Source: Neonectria sp. B-13
Taxonomy: Eukaryota; Ascomycota; Sordariomycetes; Hypocreales; Nectriaceae
DNA: 64,000 bases
Assembly (NCBI GenBank): GCA_002682825.1
Contig: NOKP01000033.1
Location: 186,001 to 250,000 of the forward strand
Direction: 5' to 3'
Made by a program: the position numbers and the translations under genes. This document shows, one piece after another, positions 1-10,515 of this stretch. Every line of letters begins with the position of its first letter. The first letter of the stretch is position 1. The notes under the pieces were generated by a model that made no database searches, was not told the origin of the DNA, and was given only the letters and a program-made list of their open reading frames with translations.

Positions 1-228
1 ACCCCAGGTTTAAGCGGTGCGAGGGTGATGTGACATGCTGGTCCTTGCAAAAGCGGCACAAGTGTTGGCTCTAGGACAGATTGGGTTGAACTCCGACACT
101 CCGCGAAGACTCCACACGTTCAAGATGTCCGAGACTCCGCAAACGTTCGAGCCCCGAGAGCCCACTCATAACCAGTCCGAGTCTCCGCGTGAAGGCTCTA
201 GGAGGTCTTGTTCTCTCACCCGCCCACA
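1..228. other. upstream flank of first gene
   Basis: No gene is supported here. Reading frames on both strands are short and open only by chance. The stretch has repeated CCGAGA/CCGAGT-like words near 130-185, which could be promoter elements for the regulator starting at 229. Confidence 0.4.
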
Positions 229-2490
229 ATGTCGCGTTGCTTCCAATCTTCAGCCGTTCCCTTGGAGTCCTACCCAACGTGCCAAGGGGCAGATGACCCC
301 TGCCAAGGTAACTCGGCAATAGAAAGCGGAAATGCTTTCCCCGCAATTTCATCCCTTCGCTCAAATCCGGGGACACGCATCGGGGAAGAACATACGACAA
401 ACCCAATCGCTGGAGACTTGGCACAAACCACATCACGGAAGCGGCAGCGTCCCGAGAGCTCCAGGGTGGATGTAGCTTACCCAAGAAAGCGGGCTATCAC
501 CGCATGCCGGCTCTGTCGCTCGAGGAAGGTCAAATGCAATAACGCGAGGCCTTGCTGCGGCAATTGCGAGACCTCAAAGGCTGCCTGCGTTTACGAAGAT
601 TCTCAAGACATCTCCTCGTACGCACCAGACCCTCTAATTCAGAGAATAGTTCCAGTTGACTGACAACAACCGACTCACTTCCATTACAGCTTCGACCCAG
701 CTAGCCTTCTAATCTTGGATAAATTAAATCAAGTGTTATCTAGGTTAGATGACGTTCAGGTCCCAGTCGGCGGAATCGCTTCTGTAATCAGCCAAGACGA
801 CGGCTCAGAAGCTACAGGTCAAAGAGGAGCAGTAACGGAAACAGACACAACTTCAGAACAGGCCATCCCAAGGGACAACGAAAACGAAGGGCAAGACCAA
901 GACTCAGATGGCCAGTCAGACCAGCTTCATATACCGTCCTCGAGAACCAATGTAGATGCTGTTCTCCAATGGCCTATCTTTGGTGGTCGGTTTCCTCCCA
1001 GCTACATCACGGATACCGTGTTTGAGTTGGAGTGCTGCGACGGAGCTTCAAATTTTGATCAAAGCTCAAAGAGATGGCTTGGCACAAAAACATCGTCAAG
1101 TGTTGTCAATGAAGAGGGGATCCTGGATCTCGTGCAGCGATTTCTTGACCTCGTTCACATCAAGAACCCTATCCTGGACGTCAAGACGCTATGGTCTTAT
1201 GCACGAAACGTGGTTGAGGATGGGCTCAAATGGGACTCGGCTTCGTGCCTCGTGGTGAGCCTAACAGTTATTCCCAGAAGTTGAGCTGACTTCGATACTA
1301 ACATGCCTTAGCTTATTACCTGTGCTCTCGGCTCCGTGTCAACGCCGTTTCCTCCTGAGCAGGTAGACGGCACAGAAACTCAAGCTACGTCCCTTGAGGC
1401 AGAAAAGCAACATCTCCAGCAAGGCGAGGCGTACTACAACTTAGCTCGGAGGAGGTTTGGTCTCCTAGATATAGGTATCCTCTCATCGCAGTGTCACTTT
1501 CTAGCCGGCGTGTACAACATGTACGTCATGCGGCCATTGCCCGCTTGGTGTCAATTCCAGTCAGCGACCAAATCGTACTACCTCTACCTACAGTGCCAGG
1601 CAAAACAACATCCACAACCGTTGACTGAGTCAGTCGAGATCTCAAAAAGTCGAAGTATGGAGCAGAGACTGTACTGGAGCTGCTACAAAACCGAGTGCGA
1701 GCTACGAGCCGAAATCAACCTCCCCAACAGTTCCCTGGCCGATGTTCATTATTCCCATATGCACCCTTCGCCTCCAGATATGGAAGATGATGAAGCTAGC
1801 CCTCAGTCTGGGCCATCGCCGCAAGATAGATCATCTTGGTCAAGGACATGCATTCGTACTACGCCAGGGTCGCGTCGACAACAGGAGCAGACATGGTACT
1901 ATTACTTGACTGAGATCACACTTCGCCGAATAGCCAATCGCGTACTCAATCTTTTCTACGCCGGAGACCATACCACCTGGACTAAGGATTCAGTCCCTTT
2001 CATGGTAAAGGCTGCCAAGGAGTTTGAGCAACAGCTCGAAACCTGGCACACTGAACTCCCACCGCTAATCCAGTTTTCCGATGACATGCCACCGGCTGAA
2101 GAGCTCCCCTATCACGTCCGAGGCCGGGTACTTGAAATCAAGGTATGGATATACACGCCCTTTCTCTACTACGCCATCCACTCGCAACCCGACGCCCTCT
2201 ACTCGGACATGATCCAGCCGTTCGTGGAGAAGTCCATATCTTACAGCTTCCGTATGATGCGGGATGAACCGAACAGACACCGCCATCATGGGAGTTGGTA
2301 CAGTGCCCGGAGTATTGCGTCGTCATGTCTGTTTATCCTCGGGGCGGTTCGACGTAGAACCATTCCTGTGCCTGAGCGGTGGAAACAAGAGATTCAACAG
2401 GCAATCCATAGGATGCAGTACTGGGAGGCAGAAGGGCCAGGGATCTCTCGGACTATTGAAGTGCTTGAAACGTATCTCAAAGATGTTTGA
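229..2490 (+). CDS. Zn2Cys6 fungal transcription factor
   Basis: Probable nuclear DNA-binding regulator. I read three exons: 229-617, 690-1254 and 1312-2490. Intron 618-689 opens GTACGC and closes ACAG; intron 1255-1311 opens GTGAGC, holds an ACTAAC branch site and closes TTAG. Splicing joins the frames exactly. The start is the ATG at 229, since the open frame upstream begins only at a TTG. The zinc cluster lies about 95 residues in and follows CX2CX6CX6CX2CX6C (CRLCRSRKVKC then CGNC), with a basic RKR stretch just before it. A Gln/Asp/Glu-rich linker follows, then a region resembling the fungal-specific TF middle homology domain (YYNLARRRFGLLD, conserved Arg and Trp positions). Target genes are unknown. 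The nearest neighbours are a secreted protein and a membrane protein with no evident pathway link. Family assignment is firm; the exact N-terminus is less so. Confidence 0.85.
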
Positions 2491-3350
2491 TGGAGGTCGT
2501 ATGCTTCTTGACCGGCTATGTGTCCGGGTCACCAAGTCGCACCGGGATCTTGGGCAGTCTTGGCAATGGGCAGCCATCCCATTATTAGCTGTCATAGGAT
2601 CTATGCACGTTTCAAGTAACCATTTGATGAGACGAGGAAGAATGTAGCAGGGACGATATACTGTGAGAGCCCTGACTCTCACAACATCAACCTCCCCTTT
2701 CCTTCAATGGGACAATCACCGAATTATAAGGCCGTTTTGCTTGAATTATCCCCACTTCGGCCATGGCATCCTCGATCATGACAGTATTGCAGAGGCCAAT
2801 GCCTTTCCCCAGTATTTGGAAGCTTCAGCAAATACAACTCACACCGCTCTATGCCTATGAGCTGACATGATCGCCCCCATAGTATCTGATTCGATGCGAA
2901 CCCCGGATAGCGATGTCCACACCGGCGCGATTAGTGATTCCATGTACGGATACGGAGTACATAGTAGTCAATCCGAAGACTCGTATTATTGCCATGTGCA
3001 AAAGCAATATTCCATGCGCACAATTTTAAGGCCGCCGTCAGCTGTCAGCCATGAATACCGTTTTGGAATGTCCCCCTCGTTTTGCTCTGTGCTTGTTGGT
3101 CACGGTCTGACAGTGGAGAGCTGTGGCTTTTGTCAGTGTGCTGTCACAGGCATAACCCCTACTAGTTGCCCAGCGCTAGTCGGTTTGGGCGCTCAATAGC
3201 TTCACTTCAGGGAATTGTGTAGATTAGCCGTGAAGCAGGTGTAGGGGATGGATGGCACAGCTCCTGAAGGATAAAGACAAACAATCCCTTTCTCCCGTTT
3301 GAAGCTTCTTTATCTCCCTTTCGTGTACGCGATTCGCATTCCTGTCGACC
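2491..3350. other. intergenic region
   Basis: About 860 bases separate the first regulator from the secreted-protein gene. The open frames inside (for example 2867-3199 +) have no recognisable domain and start without good context. It presumably holds the terminator of one gene and the promoter of the next. Confidence 0.4.
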
Positions 3351-4181
3351 ATGTCTCTCCGCAAAACACTCGCTGCCTGGGCAGTCCTTGGCCTCTTGGG
3401 CGTCAACGCCAGCCGCTGCAAACCGGACTCCAGCAGTTCCATCTCGACGACAGGGGCCGAGACAACCGATACGGCTTTGACCAGCAGCGCGTCCATCTCC
3501 GTGTCAACCAGTTCACAGCAAGACACGACTTCTGACACCGCGACGACTTTGACCACTCTCACGACTGCGCTCGCTACGACAACAACCGCCGAGACCACTG
3601 CCACTAGCACGACCGCTGAGGCATGCACGACCGTCACAAACCCCGGGTTTGATGTCAACAACGGGGAGGGATGGACTCAAAGTGCTGGAGAGGTCAACTT
3701 TAACAACATCGGATCCGTGGCTCACTCGCCTCCTTCTGTTGCGTGAGTCTTCTTCTGGCTTCTTCCCGGTACCTGCTAGCATCTAATGCTAACTTCGAAC
3801 ACTAGCAACTTTCTCATTTCACAGTTGTCAATAGACCATGGCAGCGCTATATCGCAGAAACTCTCATGTTTGACCTCTGGAGAGTATTACTATCTTGACT
3901 TCTACTTTAGATCATGGCAGCAAGTAACTGGTGATGTCTGCCAGGTCTGGTTTTACATAGATGGCCAACCTCAGCAGTGGGCGTACACATTGCAGTCCCA
4001 GACAGACGTGCAAAATAACGTTTGGACGCAGTTCACTGGGCTTTTCAGTGCGGCTAGTCCAGACCCGACTGTCGAGATAAAAATCTGGTGCTCTGCATTC
4101 CATTCCGGCGCAGGAGACTCACCTCAAGTTGCTGTCGATATTGATGATGTGGGTATTAGGTGGGCGGATCTTTCTGAATAG
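3351..4181 (+). CDS. secreted Ser/Thr-rich protein with carbohydrate-binding-like C-terminal domain
   Basis: Predicted extracellular or cell-wall protein of 255 aa in two exons, 3351-3742 and 3806-4181. The intron (63 nt) opens GTGAGT and closes CTAG, and restores the frame in phase 2 (SVA joins NFLISQ). The start has good context (CGACCATGT). Residues 1-20 form a signal peptide (MSLRKTLAAWAVLGLLGVNA). Residues 28-90 are Ser/Thr repeats typical of O-glycosylated linkers. The C-terminal half begins CTTVTNPGFDVNN and has Trp, Tyr and paired Cys, recalling CenC-type (CBM4/9) beta-sandwich modules that bind glycans. No catalytic domain is present, so it may be a stand-alone binding module or cell-surface protein. 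The domain assignment is by motif resemblance only. Confidence 0.75.
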
Positions 4182-4737
4182 ATGTATTGGGGAAAAAGAG
4201 AGAGAGACATGATAGATGTTATTAGAGGTTGTATGATGTAGCATATTGGAGGGGTTTCTGTTAAGCCGGACTTGACCCACCGAAATCAATACGTTGAAGT
4301 CTAATGCAGAAGAGGCAAACCTTTGAGGGAAGACTGAGGTCACAAGAACCTTTAATTACGGTGGTATGCAGATGGAGAGCTCCCCAAGTAGTTGCACCTG
4401 CTCTCTTCATGAGGTAAGCCGTGCAGAAGTCATAAACACGTCACTGTGGCTGCTTGGCCATAGACCTTCTCCCTAGCGAACAACCATTGGTGTTTCTGGT
4501 AGAGACAGGCCTGGAGGAGCGACATGGATCTTGCGAGGCTCCTGGACAGACTCCCTTAATGAGCTACTACTTTGACCGTCACGGCTCAGTACCAAGATAC
4601 GGCTGATTGGTTTATAAACCCGACTACACTGCTTTCTACACGGAGCTCTGTCATACTCTATATATCCAGTCTGCTCACAAAGTAATCCACTACCTTGTGT
4701 GGGGGTCTCCTCAATATAATTCAAACATGACAAGACT
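4182..4737. other. intergenic region between convergent genes
   Basis: The secreted-protein gene and the membrane-protein gene converge here, so the stretch should hold both terminators. No coding evidence was seen. Confidence 0.4.
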
Positions 4738-5226
4738 TTACTGATCGAGTGCGATTGCCCCAACAGAACCAAAGACTACGACACGAGTCGATGCGACCCA
4801 GACATAGAGTAGGTGAGCGAAAAGGGAGATGTATCCAATCCAAAATAGCAAGAACAACGCCAAATGCCAGTGTGGCGGGTTCGGGGGATCTGCCACCCCC
4901 ATAAACGTCGCCATGAAAAGACCAAGCCCACCAAAAGTCAGTAGAACAAGCCAAACAGTCGTCGCGAGCGCCATGTAGGCGGCTCCATCTCTCGTTGACA
5001 TCAGGAAGCGGTCAGTTGCGGCGGCTGAGGCGAAAAGATGGGGGTGTCGGCGGTGGATGGCTGCGAGGACTTTGAGAGACAGGTACATGATGAGCCAGGC
5101 CTCGACAAGTAGCATGAGACAAGACCAGACTTTGAGGTCTTCTTCCATGAAGACCCAGACGGTGAATAAAGATAAAGCGATGATGATAAGTGCCCAGTAG
5201 ACACAAACGGCAAGCCAAAGATCCAT
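4738..5226 (-). CDS. small integral membrane protein of unknown function
   Basis: Uninterrupted frame of 162 aa with ATG at 5226 and TAA at 4738-4740. Four hydrophobic segments are visible, roughly residues 5-26, 33-55, 80-108 and 118-150, separated by short charged loops (EEDLK, HRRHPH). The HRRHPH loop after helix 2 is the most polar part. No catalytic motif is recognisable and I cannot name a family. Charge distribution and length are compatible with a fungal four-helix membrane protein. It lies convergent with the secreted-protein gene and shares no evident promoter with another gene. Confidence 0.6.
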   Translation of the reverse strand: MDLWLAVCVYWALIIIALSLFTVWVFMEEDLKVWSCLMLLVEAWLIMYLSLKVLAAIHRRHPHLFASAAATDRFLMSTRDGAAYMALATTVWLVLLTFGGLGLFMATFMGVADPPNPPHWHLALFLLFWIGYISLFAHLLYVWVASTRVVVFGSVGAIALDQ

Positions 5227-5955
5227 GGTTCCGCTGTCGTCGACGCCAAGGAGGCTAAATGTAGTGGAATTTTGTTTTGTTTTGCTCTTTTAATATGGCG
5301 TGGTTCTCCGGAAAGAGAAGTTGATTGTGGTGGAGAGACGTATTGGAAGAATAGCCAAACGAGGATTGGAGGGCGGAAGGAAGGGGAGGAATATCCGCCC
5401 ACGTATATACACTACCAAGCATATGACAGAATCAGTCATTGCGCTGTCTTCTGAACCTCAACATTGTTGACGCGTTCCGCAGAATCTCGGAGCTGAAAGT
5501 TGCTGAAAAGTCTATTAGATGAACGGCGTTAGCTGCGCCTCCATATTTCGGCGCCACGAGTTACGGGCCACACCACAATGCCGATGAGTCCTATTTGAAC
5601 GACTACGTGCTATCACACCCGCCTGGCAGGGCCAGCAGGGGATCTAGAGAGTGTTTGTTAGGACTAGCCTTGATGGACTTTTTGCTGCGAGAAAATATGC
5701 TATGCTGTAGGGTCACCTGCCCCATTGTTCAACTTACGAGGTCAAAAGTCAAGTCCATGGCGAACAATGAAATCTCGGGCTTTTGACCTTCAACTTCCAA
5801 CCGTCTATTTCGCCGAGAATGGCACTCCTATACCTTCCTAATTTCGATGCACCCAAGCCGGAGCCTCGGCCCGACCCCCAAGTGAAGCAGCTTGCCCATA
5901 ACTCGTCTTTCTGTCTTGACCCAAGAACCCCCATCTCCTCATGTCCAGTCTCTTT
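5227..5955. other. intergenic region
   Basis: About 730 bases between the membrane-protein 5' end and the stop of the second regulator. It likely contains the membrane-protein promoter. No conserved protein signal was found in any frame. Confidence 0.4.
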
Positions 5956-8193
5956 TTAAAGAAGACTGTTAAAGAACGTCATATCCAAGCCTTGTAAAGC
6001 CCAGTCATCACCATCCACCACTGGTCCAGGGATAAGCCGCTGCCCATTCTCAATACCTTGAGACGGTAGGTCACTTTCATCTTCAGCATTAAACTGTAAA
6101 AAGTCTGGCATGACTGAGAGAGAGTGAGCTGGCGTTGCTTGCCAGTCTCGGTTCACTGACTCGCCGCGGCCCTGGTACCCAGCTGGGGTAAATAACGTCT
6201 GATTCGTTCGCGCTAGGTCGTCCTCTTGGTTGCCCGAGGGAAATGGGTCACCAGACAAGACAGTAGAACCAGGCTCAAGCGTCTGAGGAACAGCTAGGGC
6301 GGTCTCGGATATCTTACCACGCTCAATCCTGATAGTCCCGGAGTACGGAATGTAGATACGGAGCACGTTGCCACCGTCACTAATATTGCCATCGCATTCA
6401 AGCCCTTCTTCACCACCCGTACGGTTTCCGCGGGCAGAGTCGGTATTGTAAGTCCCACCAGCAGCAGCGTCGGCTTCGATTTCGAGAAGATGCCGGAGAA
6501 TACAGGCGATTCTGGAAGCGATCTTGTCAGTGCCAGCGCGGGCCATAGCTTGCATGATGAGGAGTGTGCGCTCCATCATGCCACGGTCGGCAAGGCGTTG
6601 ATGCACGAGAAAACTCAAGATGCTGTTGCTTCTTGAATCGCCTGGGAAGCGTTTAAGCATGTGGCGCTGGCGGTGGGCTTCGAGGTGTGCGATACACAGC
6701 GTTGTACTAGCAATGAATACGATGAAATCGCACCCGCGGCAGTAAGCAGTTGTTGAACTGGACGCACGAAAGGGCACGAACCAGGAGACGATCTCGCGGC
6801 TGGCGTTGACGGCGGTTATCTTGCTGTAGTCATACTTGCGATCGGCGGAGAATCGAAGGAGGTACTGGAGATGTAGCCGCACCAGCAGATAATGATGGAC
6901 GAGAACATCCATAACGCGGGCCGTCTCTCGCGAGTTTGCCATATCATCGCCTGAGCTTGGAGGAAGCCACCACCGGGGCGGCATCAAAGACGAGGCTTCG
7001 TGTAGCAGCGTGTCAATGTCGTGTGCTGAGGCAAGGTCATCTTTCCCAGTTTGGTCGCGGTGGAGGATGCGTCCGGCCGCCACGCACCGGAGGCGTTGCA
7101 TGCGTTCCAAGGGCGGGCAGCCTTCCAACGCCTTCAACTCAGCGAAACTATTCTCAAGATAGCCCAAAGGAAGGCCTAGCATCAGCGAGAGATAGCGATC
7201 CAGTGAAACGAGGCGGAACCATATGTGCGTCTGGTGTACGCGATCTCGAATCTCGGGCCGCACCATCTTCAGTAGAGCTGTCGGCTCATCGCCGCGGTGC
7301 AAATCCATCATCTGGGCCATCAGCATCGCTCTGCGTATGGCGAGCCAAGCACGGCGAAGGTTTCCCGCGCTGTTGTGATACTTGCTCTCCATCATTAGAC
7401 ATTCAATGCCCTCGATGCAGCCCACAAGGTCGTCGTTGCACGTCACCAAATTATGGCTCGTCTCAATCATACGACGCATGATCAAATCGCGAAAGCTGAC
7501 ACTCATGCCACCGATGTCTTTGGACGAGAATCGCCGGGCGTTCTGGAGATACAAGCCCAGTAGTAGTGATTTTCGCGCAATAAGAACCGGGTGAGAATCC
7601 CGAGCAGGGAGCTGCAATATGTCCCGTGTAGACGGTGCATCCTGTCCTGACGAGCCAGGATATAGCTTCAAGGTTGCATTTTCGAGAAGCTCCGGGACGC
7701 TGGCGGGAAGCCTCAGCATAGCATCGAGGTCTCGCTGGCTTGGCCACGCGGCAACGAGCAGGCTGCACAAGTCCTGGTATTTGGAATAGTCTCCCGAAGG
7801 AGACTCGGGGGCTATATTGATCCCCGGTGTAGCTTGCAGTCCCTCTTTTTGCAGGCTGCTGCTATTTGTATTGTGTAGCAGCGTGTCGGTTGATGGAGAG
7901 TCCGACTCCGACAGCTCCTTGTTGTCGCTGGCCGCCCTCGCCAGCCGTTCGAGCAATACTTCAACTCGTCCCAGTCTGTCTTCGATCTGTTTCGCAGACG
8001 AGGGCTCATCTGGAAACTCCTGGCTGATACAGGAAGACCCGCGGCGCGTACACCCGTCGCAGATGGCGTTTGAAGGCGACGCAAAGATGCACCTGATTTT
8101 ACGCCGCTTGCACTCCCAGCAGCTTTGCGTGCCCTTTCGGACTTTTCTCCTCTTGGGTTCGGGCTCGTGCCCAGGAGATGCGTCGGTGGTCAT
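5956..8193 (-). CDS. Zn2Cys6 fungal transcription factor
   Basis: Single-exon regulator of 745 aa. The open frame extends upstream to 8256, but only from a TTG; the first ATG is at 8193 (MTTDASPGHE). The zinc cluster starts within 25 residues: a basic RKRRKVRKG-type stretch, then CWECKRRKIRC, a nine-residue loop and CDGCTRRGSSC, that is CX2CX6CX9CX2CX6C. A short coiled-coil-like segment follows (IEDRLGRVEVLLERLAR), usual for dimerisation. The middle part fits the fungal-specific TF domain (SLDRYLSLMLGLPLGYLE is a clear signature). The C-terminus is acidic and may activate transcription. The promoter side faces the NmrA-type gene terminus and contains a perfect inverted repeat at 8305-8323 suited to a zinc-cluster dimer, so self-regulation is plausible. 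It is the nearest candidate regulator for the genes between 8.5 and 22.7 kb. Confidence 0.9.
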   Translation of the reverse strand: MTTDASPGHEPEPKRRKVRKGTQSCWECKRRKIRCIFASPSNAICDGCTRRGSSCISQEFPDEPSSAKQIEDRLGRVEVLLERLARAASDNKELSESDSPSTDTLLHNTNSSSLQKEGLQATPGINIAPESPSGDYSKYQDLCSLLVAAWPSQRDLDAMLRLPASVPELLENATLKLYPGSSGQDAPSTRDILQLPARDSHPVLIARKSLLLGLYLQNARRFSSKDIGGMSVSFRDLIMRRMIETSHNLVTCNDDLVGCIEGIECLMMESKYHNSAGNLRRAWLAIRRAMLMAQMMDLHRGDEPTALLKMVRPEIRDRVHQTHIWFRLVSLDRYLSLMLGLPLGYLENSFAELKALEGCPPLERMQRLRCVAAGRILHRDQTGKDDLASAHDIDTLLHEASSLMPPRWWLPPSSGDDMANSRETARVMDVLVHHYLLVRLHLQYLLRFSADRKYDYSKITAVNASREIVSWFVPFRASSSTTAYCRGCDFIVFIASTTLCIAHLEAHRQRHMLKRFPGDSRSNSILSFLVHQRLADRGMMERTLLIMQAMARAGTDKIASRIACILRHLLEIEADAAAGGTYNTDSARGNRTGGEEGLECDGNISDGGNVLRIYIPYSGTIRIERGKISETALAVPQTLEPGSTVLSGDPFPSGNQEDDLARTNQTLFTPAGYQGRGESVNRDWQATPAHSLSVMPDFLQFNAEDESDLPSQGIENGQRLIPGPVVDGDDWALQGLDMTFFNSLL

Positions 8194-8304
8194 GTCGGTA
8201 CACACACACTGTGGGTTGTATTTATAATAGGGAAGGGAGAGTGTTGGGCATTTCAAGCATCTCGCCGGACGTCATGTTGGCGGATTTACTGTGGGACCGG
8301 TCTT

Positions 8305-8323
8305 TCCGCCGCGTTTCGGCGGA
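8305..8323. promoter_or_regulatory. inverted-repeat candidate zinc-cluster binding site
   Basis: TCCGCCG, five bases, then CGGCGGA: a perfect 7-bp inverted repeat with CCG/CGG half-sites, 112 bp upstream of the regulator start at 8193. Zn2Cys6 dimers typically bind paired CGG triplets. The same TTCCGCCG word recurs twice in the NmrA promoter (10172-10179 and 10223-10230). Function is inferred. Confidence 0.45.
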
Positions 8324-8582
8324 CAAGCTGACCGAGTCTGCCCACAAACTCCACTGTGGCAAAGGCGCTAGTCTAGTCATTCAATTCCGCCGTAGGATTC
8401 GGCCCAGGCCACTTCTTCATCCTTGTCATGCGTTCACACTTCACTGACCAATCTTGCCGTCTGCACTGCACTTCAAGTTCAATTTCATTCAATTTCAACT
8501 TCAGCTTCATGCAGTGTCTTTCAATTTCAGTAAATAGATGCAAAATCACTCTCCTCCACCTCAACTGGCAATGCCTAGTCTA

Positions 8583-9837
8583 CTACGGCTTCCCGTTCCA
8601 GGCCTCGGCCAAGAACTCGTCGGCCTGGGTAAACTTGTAGTCTGGCAGCAACTGGTTCCATTCATCTGTGACATTCCATACCCCAGCTGAGAAGGACAGT
8701 AAAAGGCCAGGCACTACCACGGTCGCGATTGCCTTAATCTGATCTTCAGTGCATGACCGATGCGCGGATTTAGGCAGCCACGAGGCCTTGACCTTGCCGG
8801 CTTTAAGATCGTCTGCCTTCAGCCTCTCAATTGCGAAAGATCCACCTAGATTATCACATGTCAGCTTTCCCTTTGCAACGGTATGTTGCTCAAACTTAGA
8901 GACGTACCGCGAACTTTCTCGCCAATTTCAATGAGTTGTCCGAGGGTGAGCTCAGTGCCTTTAATGCCACCGACAACAGGCCACTCGCCATCGTGCTCGA
9001 CGGCTCGAGCCACAACATTGGCAAAATCGTCGACTGTGGTAAGGGTGAGCTTGCCAACGTCATTGTCGTCTGCGACGAGGGCCCGCCGATTTTCGAAGTC
9101 GATGGAAAGCTTGATGGGAGTCATGTGTTTAGTCGAGTTGTGAGGGTAGGTAAAGTAGTTAATAAACAAGCCTGGTTGAAAGAGGCAGTATTCGATAACC
9201 TTGTATCATATGTCAGTGAGCACACATCTGTTGACTGACCGTGGGTGCACCTTCTTCTTAACTTACCTTCTCATCTTTGTTCAACTCCTTGAGGTATTCT
9301 CGAACCTCAGCTTTGTTGCTGTACCAGCTCAAGTACTCGACAGATGACCTATTACGTCCAAGTAAGTAAAGAGTGCAAACTAGGTAAAATAATAATGTCA
9401 CTTACGAAGCCCACTCGCTGGGCGCGAATCGCTTCACGCCTGCTTGGATTGCAGCATCGATCAGGTGCTTCTGGGAGACGCCTCCCACATCCAGTTGTGA
9501 ATCAATGAATGAGAGTACGGTGTGAACACCACGCAGTGTTTTCGCCAGCTCCCGGACATCCTCATAGTTTGCCTTGACCCATGTTACGCCGGGTGCGGTG
9601 CCTTCGTTGGGAACATCCTATTTGTGTTAGTCGAAAACGACCCGATGCTATCGTACAAGATAGTTTATCCTAACCTTTCTCGATAAAAGTAGGATCTCGT
9701 GCTTCTTGGTTGCTGCAAGCACATCAATGACCTCCTGGGCCACGTCTGTAGAAGCCTTGTCAGATCCCAACGGCAGTATTCGTGAAGTGGCAGAAACACG
9801 TACTGCTAGTTCCACCTGCGACCGCTATCTTGACCAT
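8583..9837 (-). CDS. NmrA-like NAD(P)-binding oxidoreductase
   Basis: Probable cytosolic NmrA/isoflavone-reductase-type protein of 317 aa, atypical short-chain dehydrogenase fold. Six exons on the minus strand: 9804-9837, 9675-9745, 9406-9617, 9267-9348, 8908-9199 and 8583-8845. The five introns are 57-67 nt, with GTACGT, GTTAGG, GTAAGT, GTAAGT and GTACGT donors, and all frames join. The N-terminus MVKIAVAGG TSNVAQEV is the nucleotide-binding loop, in a GGTxxVA variant of the usual GATGxxG. The segment GVKRFAPSEWA is a family signature; FQPGLFINYF and DFANVVARAVEH lie further on. Members either reduce small substrates or sense NADP redox state; this sequence does not say which. The upstream region shares a motif with the neighbouring Zn2Cys6 gene, which suggests co-regulation. 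Confidence 0.85.
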
Positions 9838-10515
9838 TGTATCTTCTTAGGTAACCTGGTACTCGTTCAGATGTTACTCAGTGTTATATCAAGGTGCAAG
9901 TAAATGTTTGATTGTCAATTATGAGGCTTTGAGAGAAATGGAAGAAGTAAGTCGTGGAGCGCTTGGAGGGGGGCTGCTTCTGGGTAACTGTACGCTGTAG
10001 AGCTGGCAGAACGTAACTACTTATAGGTCAATGCTGGTAAATTTATCCACATGAACGCAAGCCCTGTTCATTCCAAGTAGTGTTTCGGCCGAGATGCGCT
10101 AAGTTCCCAGGGGCTTTCGCCGGATTTCGGTCGTATCACAAGCCGCCCGATGCGGGTGCGTTGCCTGCCTCTTCCGCCGAGTCTCGGTCCAATACTACAG
10201 AACCTTTCGATTGGAGGCGCCCTTCCGCCGAGCAAAGTGTGCCCGACCAAATTTAGAAATACCTTCAGCCCGCTCTTTAATATTGCTAAAGGGAGGCTTA
10301 AGTAGGATAGCGATGCAGTTAACAACGAATAGACTGGTTCCTTGCTGGGTTTTAGGTAGCTAAGCCAATACTGACAGAAATCACAGAAGGGGGATGTTCA
10401 TCCACAAGTTTGGCAGCGCTTGTTACAGCTGGTCAGTGCAAAGGGCCTCTCGGGTTTCCAGTAACTAGTGGAAAATAATAAGCCTGGATTAAGTACTATG
10501 TCTAGTTGTTGAAAC
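9838..10515. promoter_or_regulatory. NmrA-gene upstream region with paired TTCCGCCG words
   Basis: Contains the promoter of the NmrA-like gene and the 3' end of the MFS gene. TTCCGCCG occurs at 10172-10179 and 10223-10230, with further CGG triplets nearby (TTTCGGCCGAG near 10083, GCCGGATTTCGGTCG near 10118). No protein-coding signal was seen. Confidence 0.4.

Noticed and set aside
3224..3661. Val-rich minus-strand open frame of 145 codons
   Set aside because: It is the complement of the Ser/Thr-rich linker of the secreted protein; the composition is explained by that.
6936..7481. 181-codon plus-strand open frame
   Set aside because: It is antisense to the fungal-specific domain of the Zn2Cys6 gene, with no domain of its own.
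10068..10325. 85-codon minus-strand frame between the NmrA and MFS genes
   Set aside because: It has no domain, and it covers the CGG-rich promoter elements.
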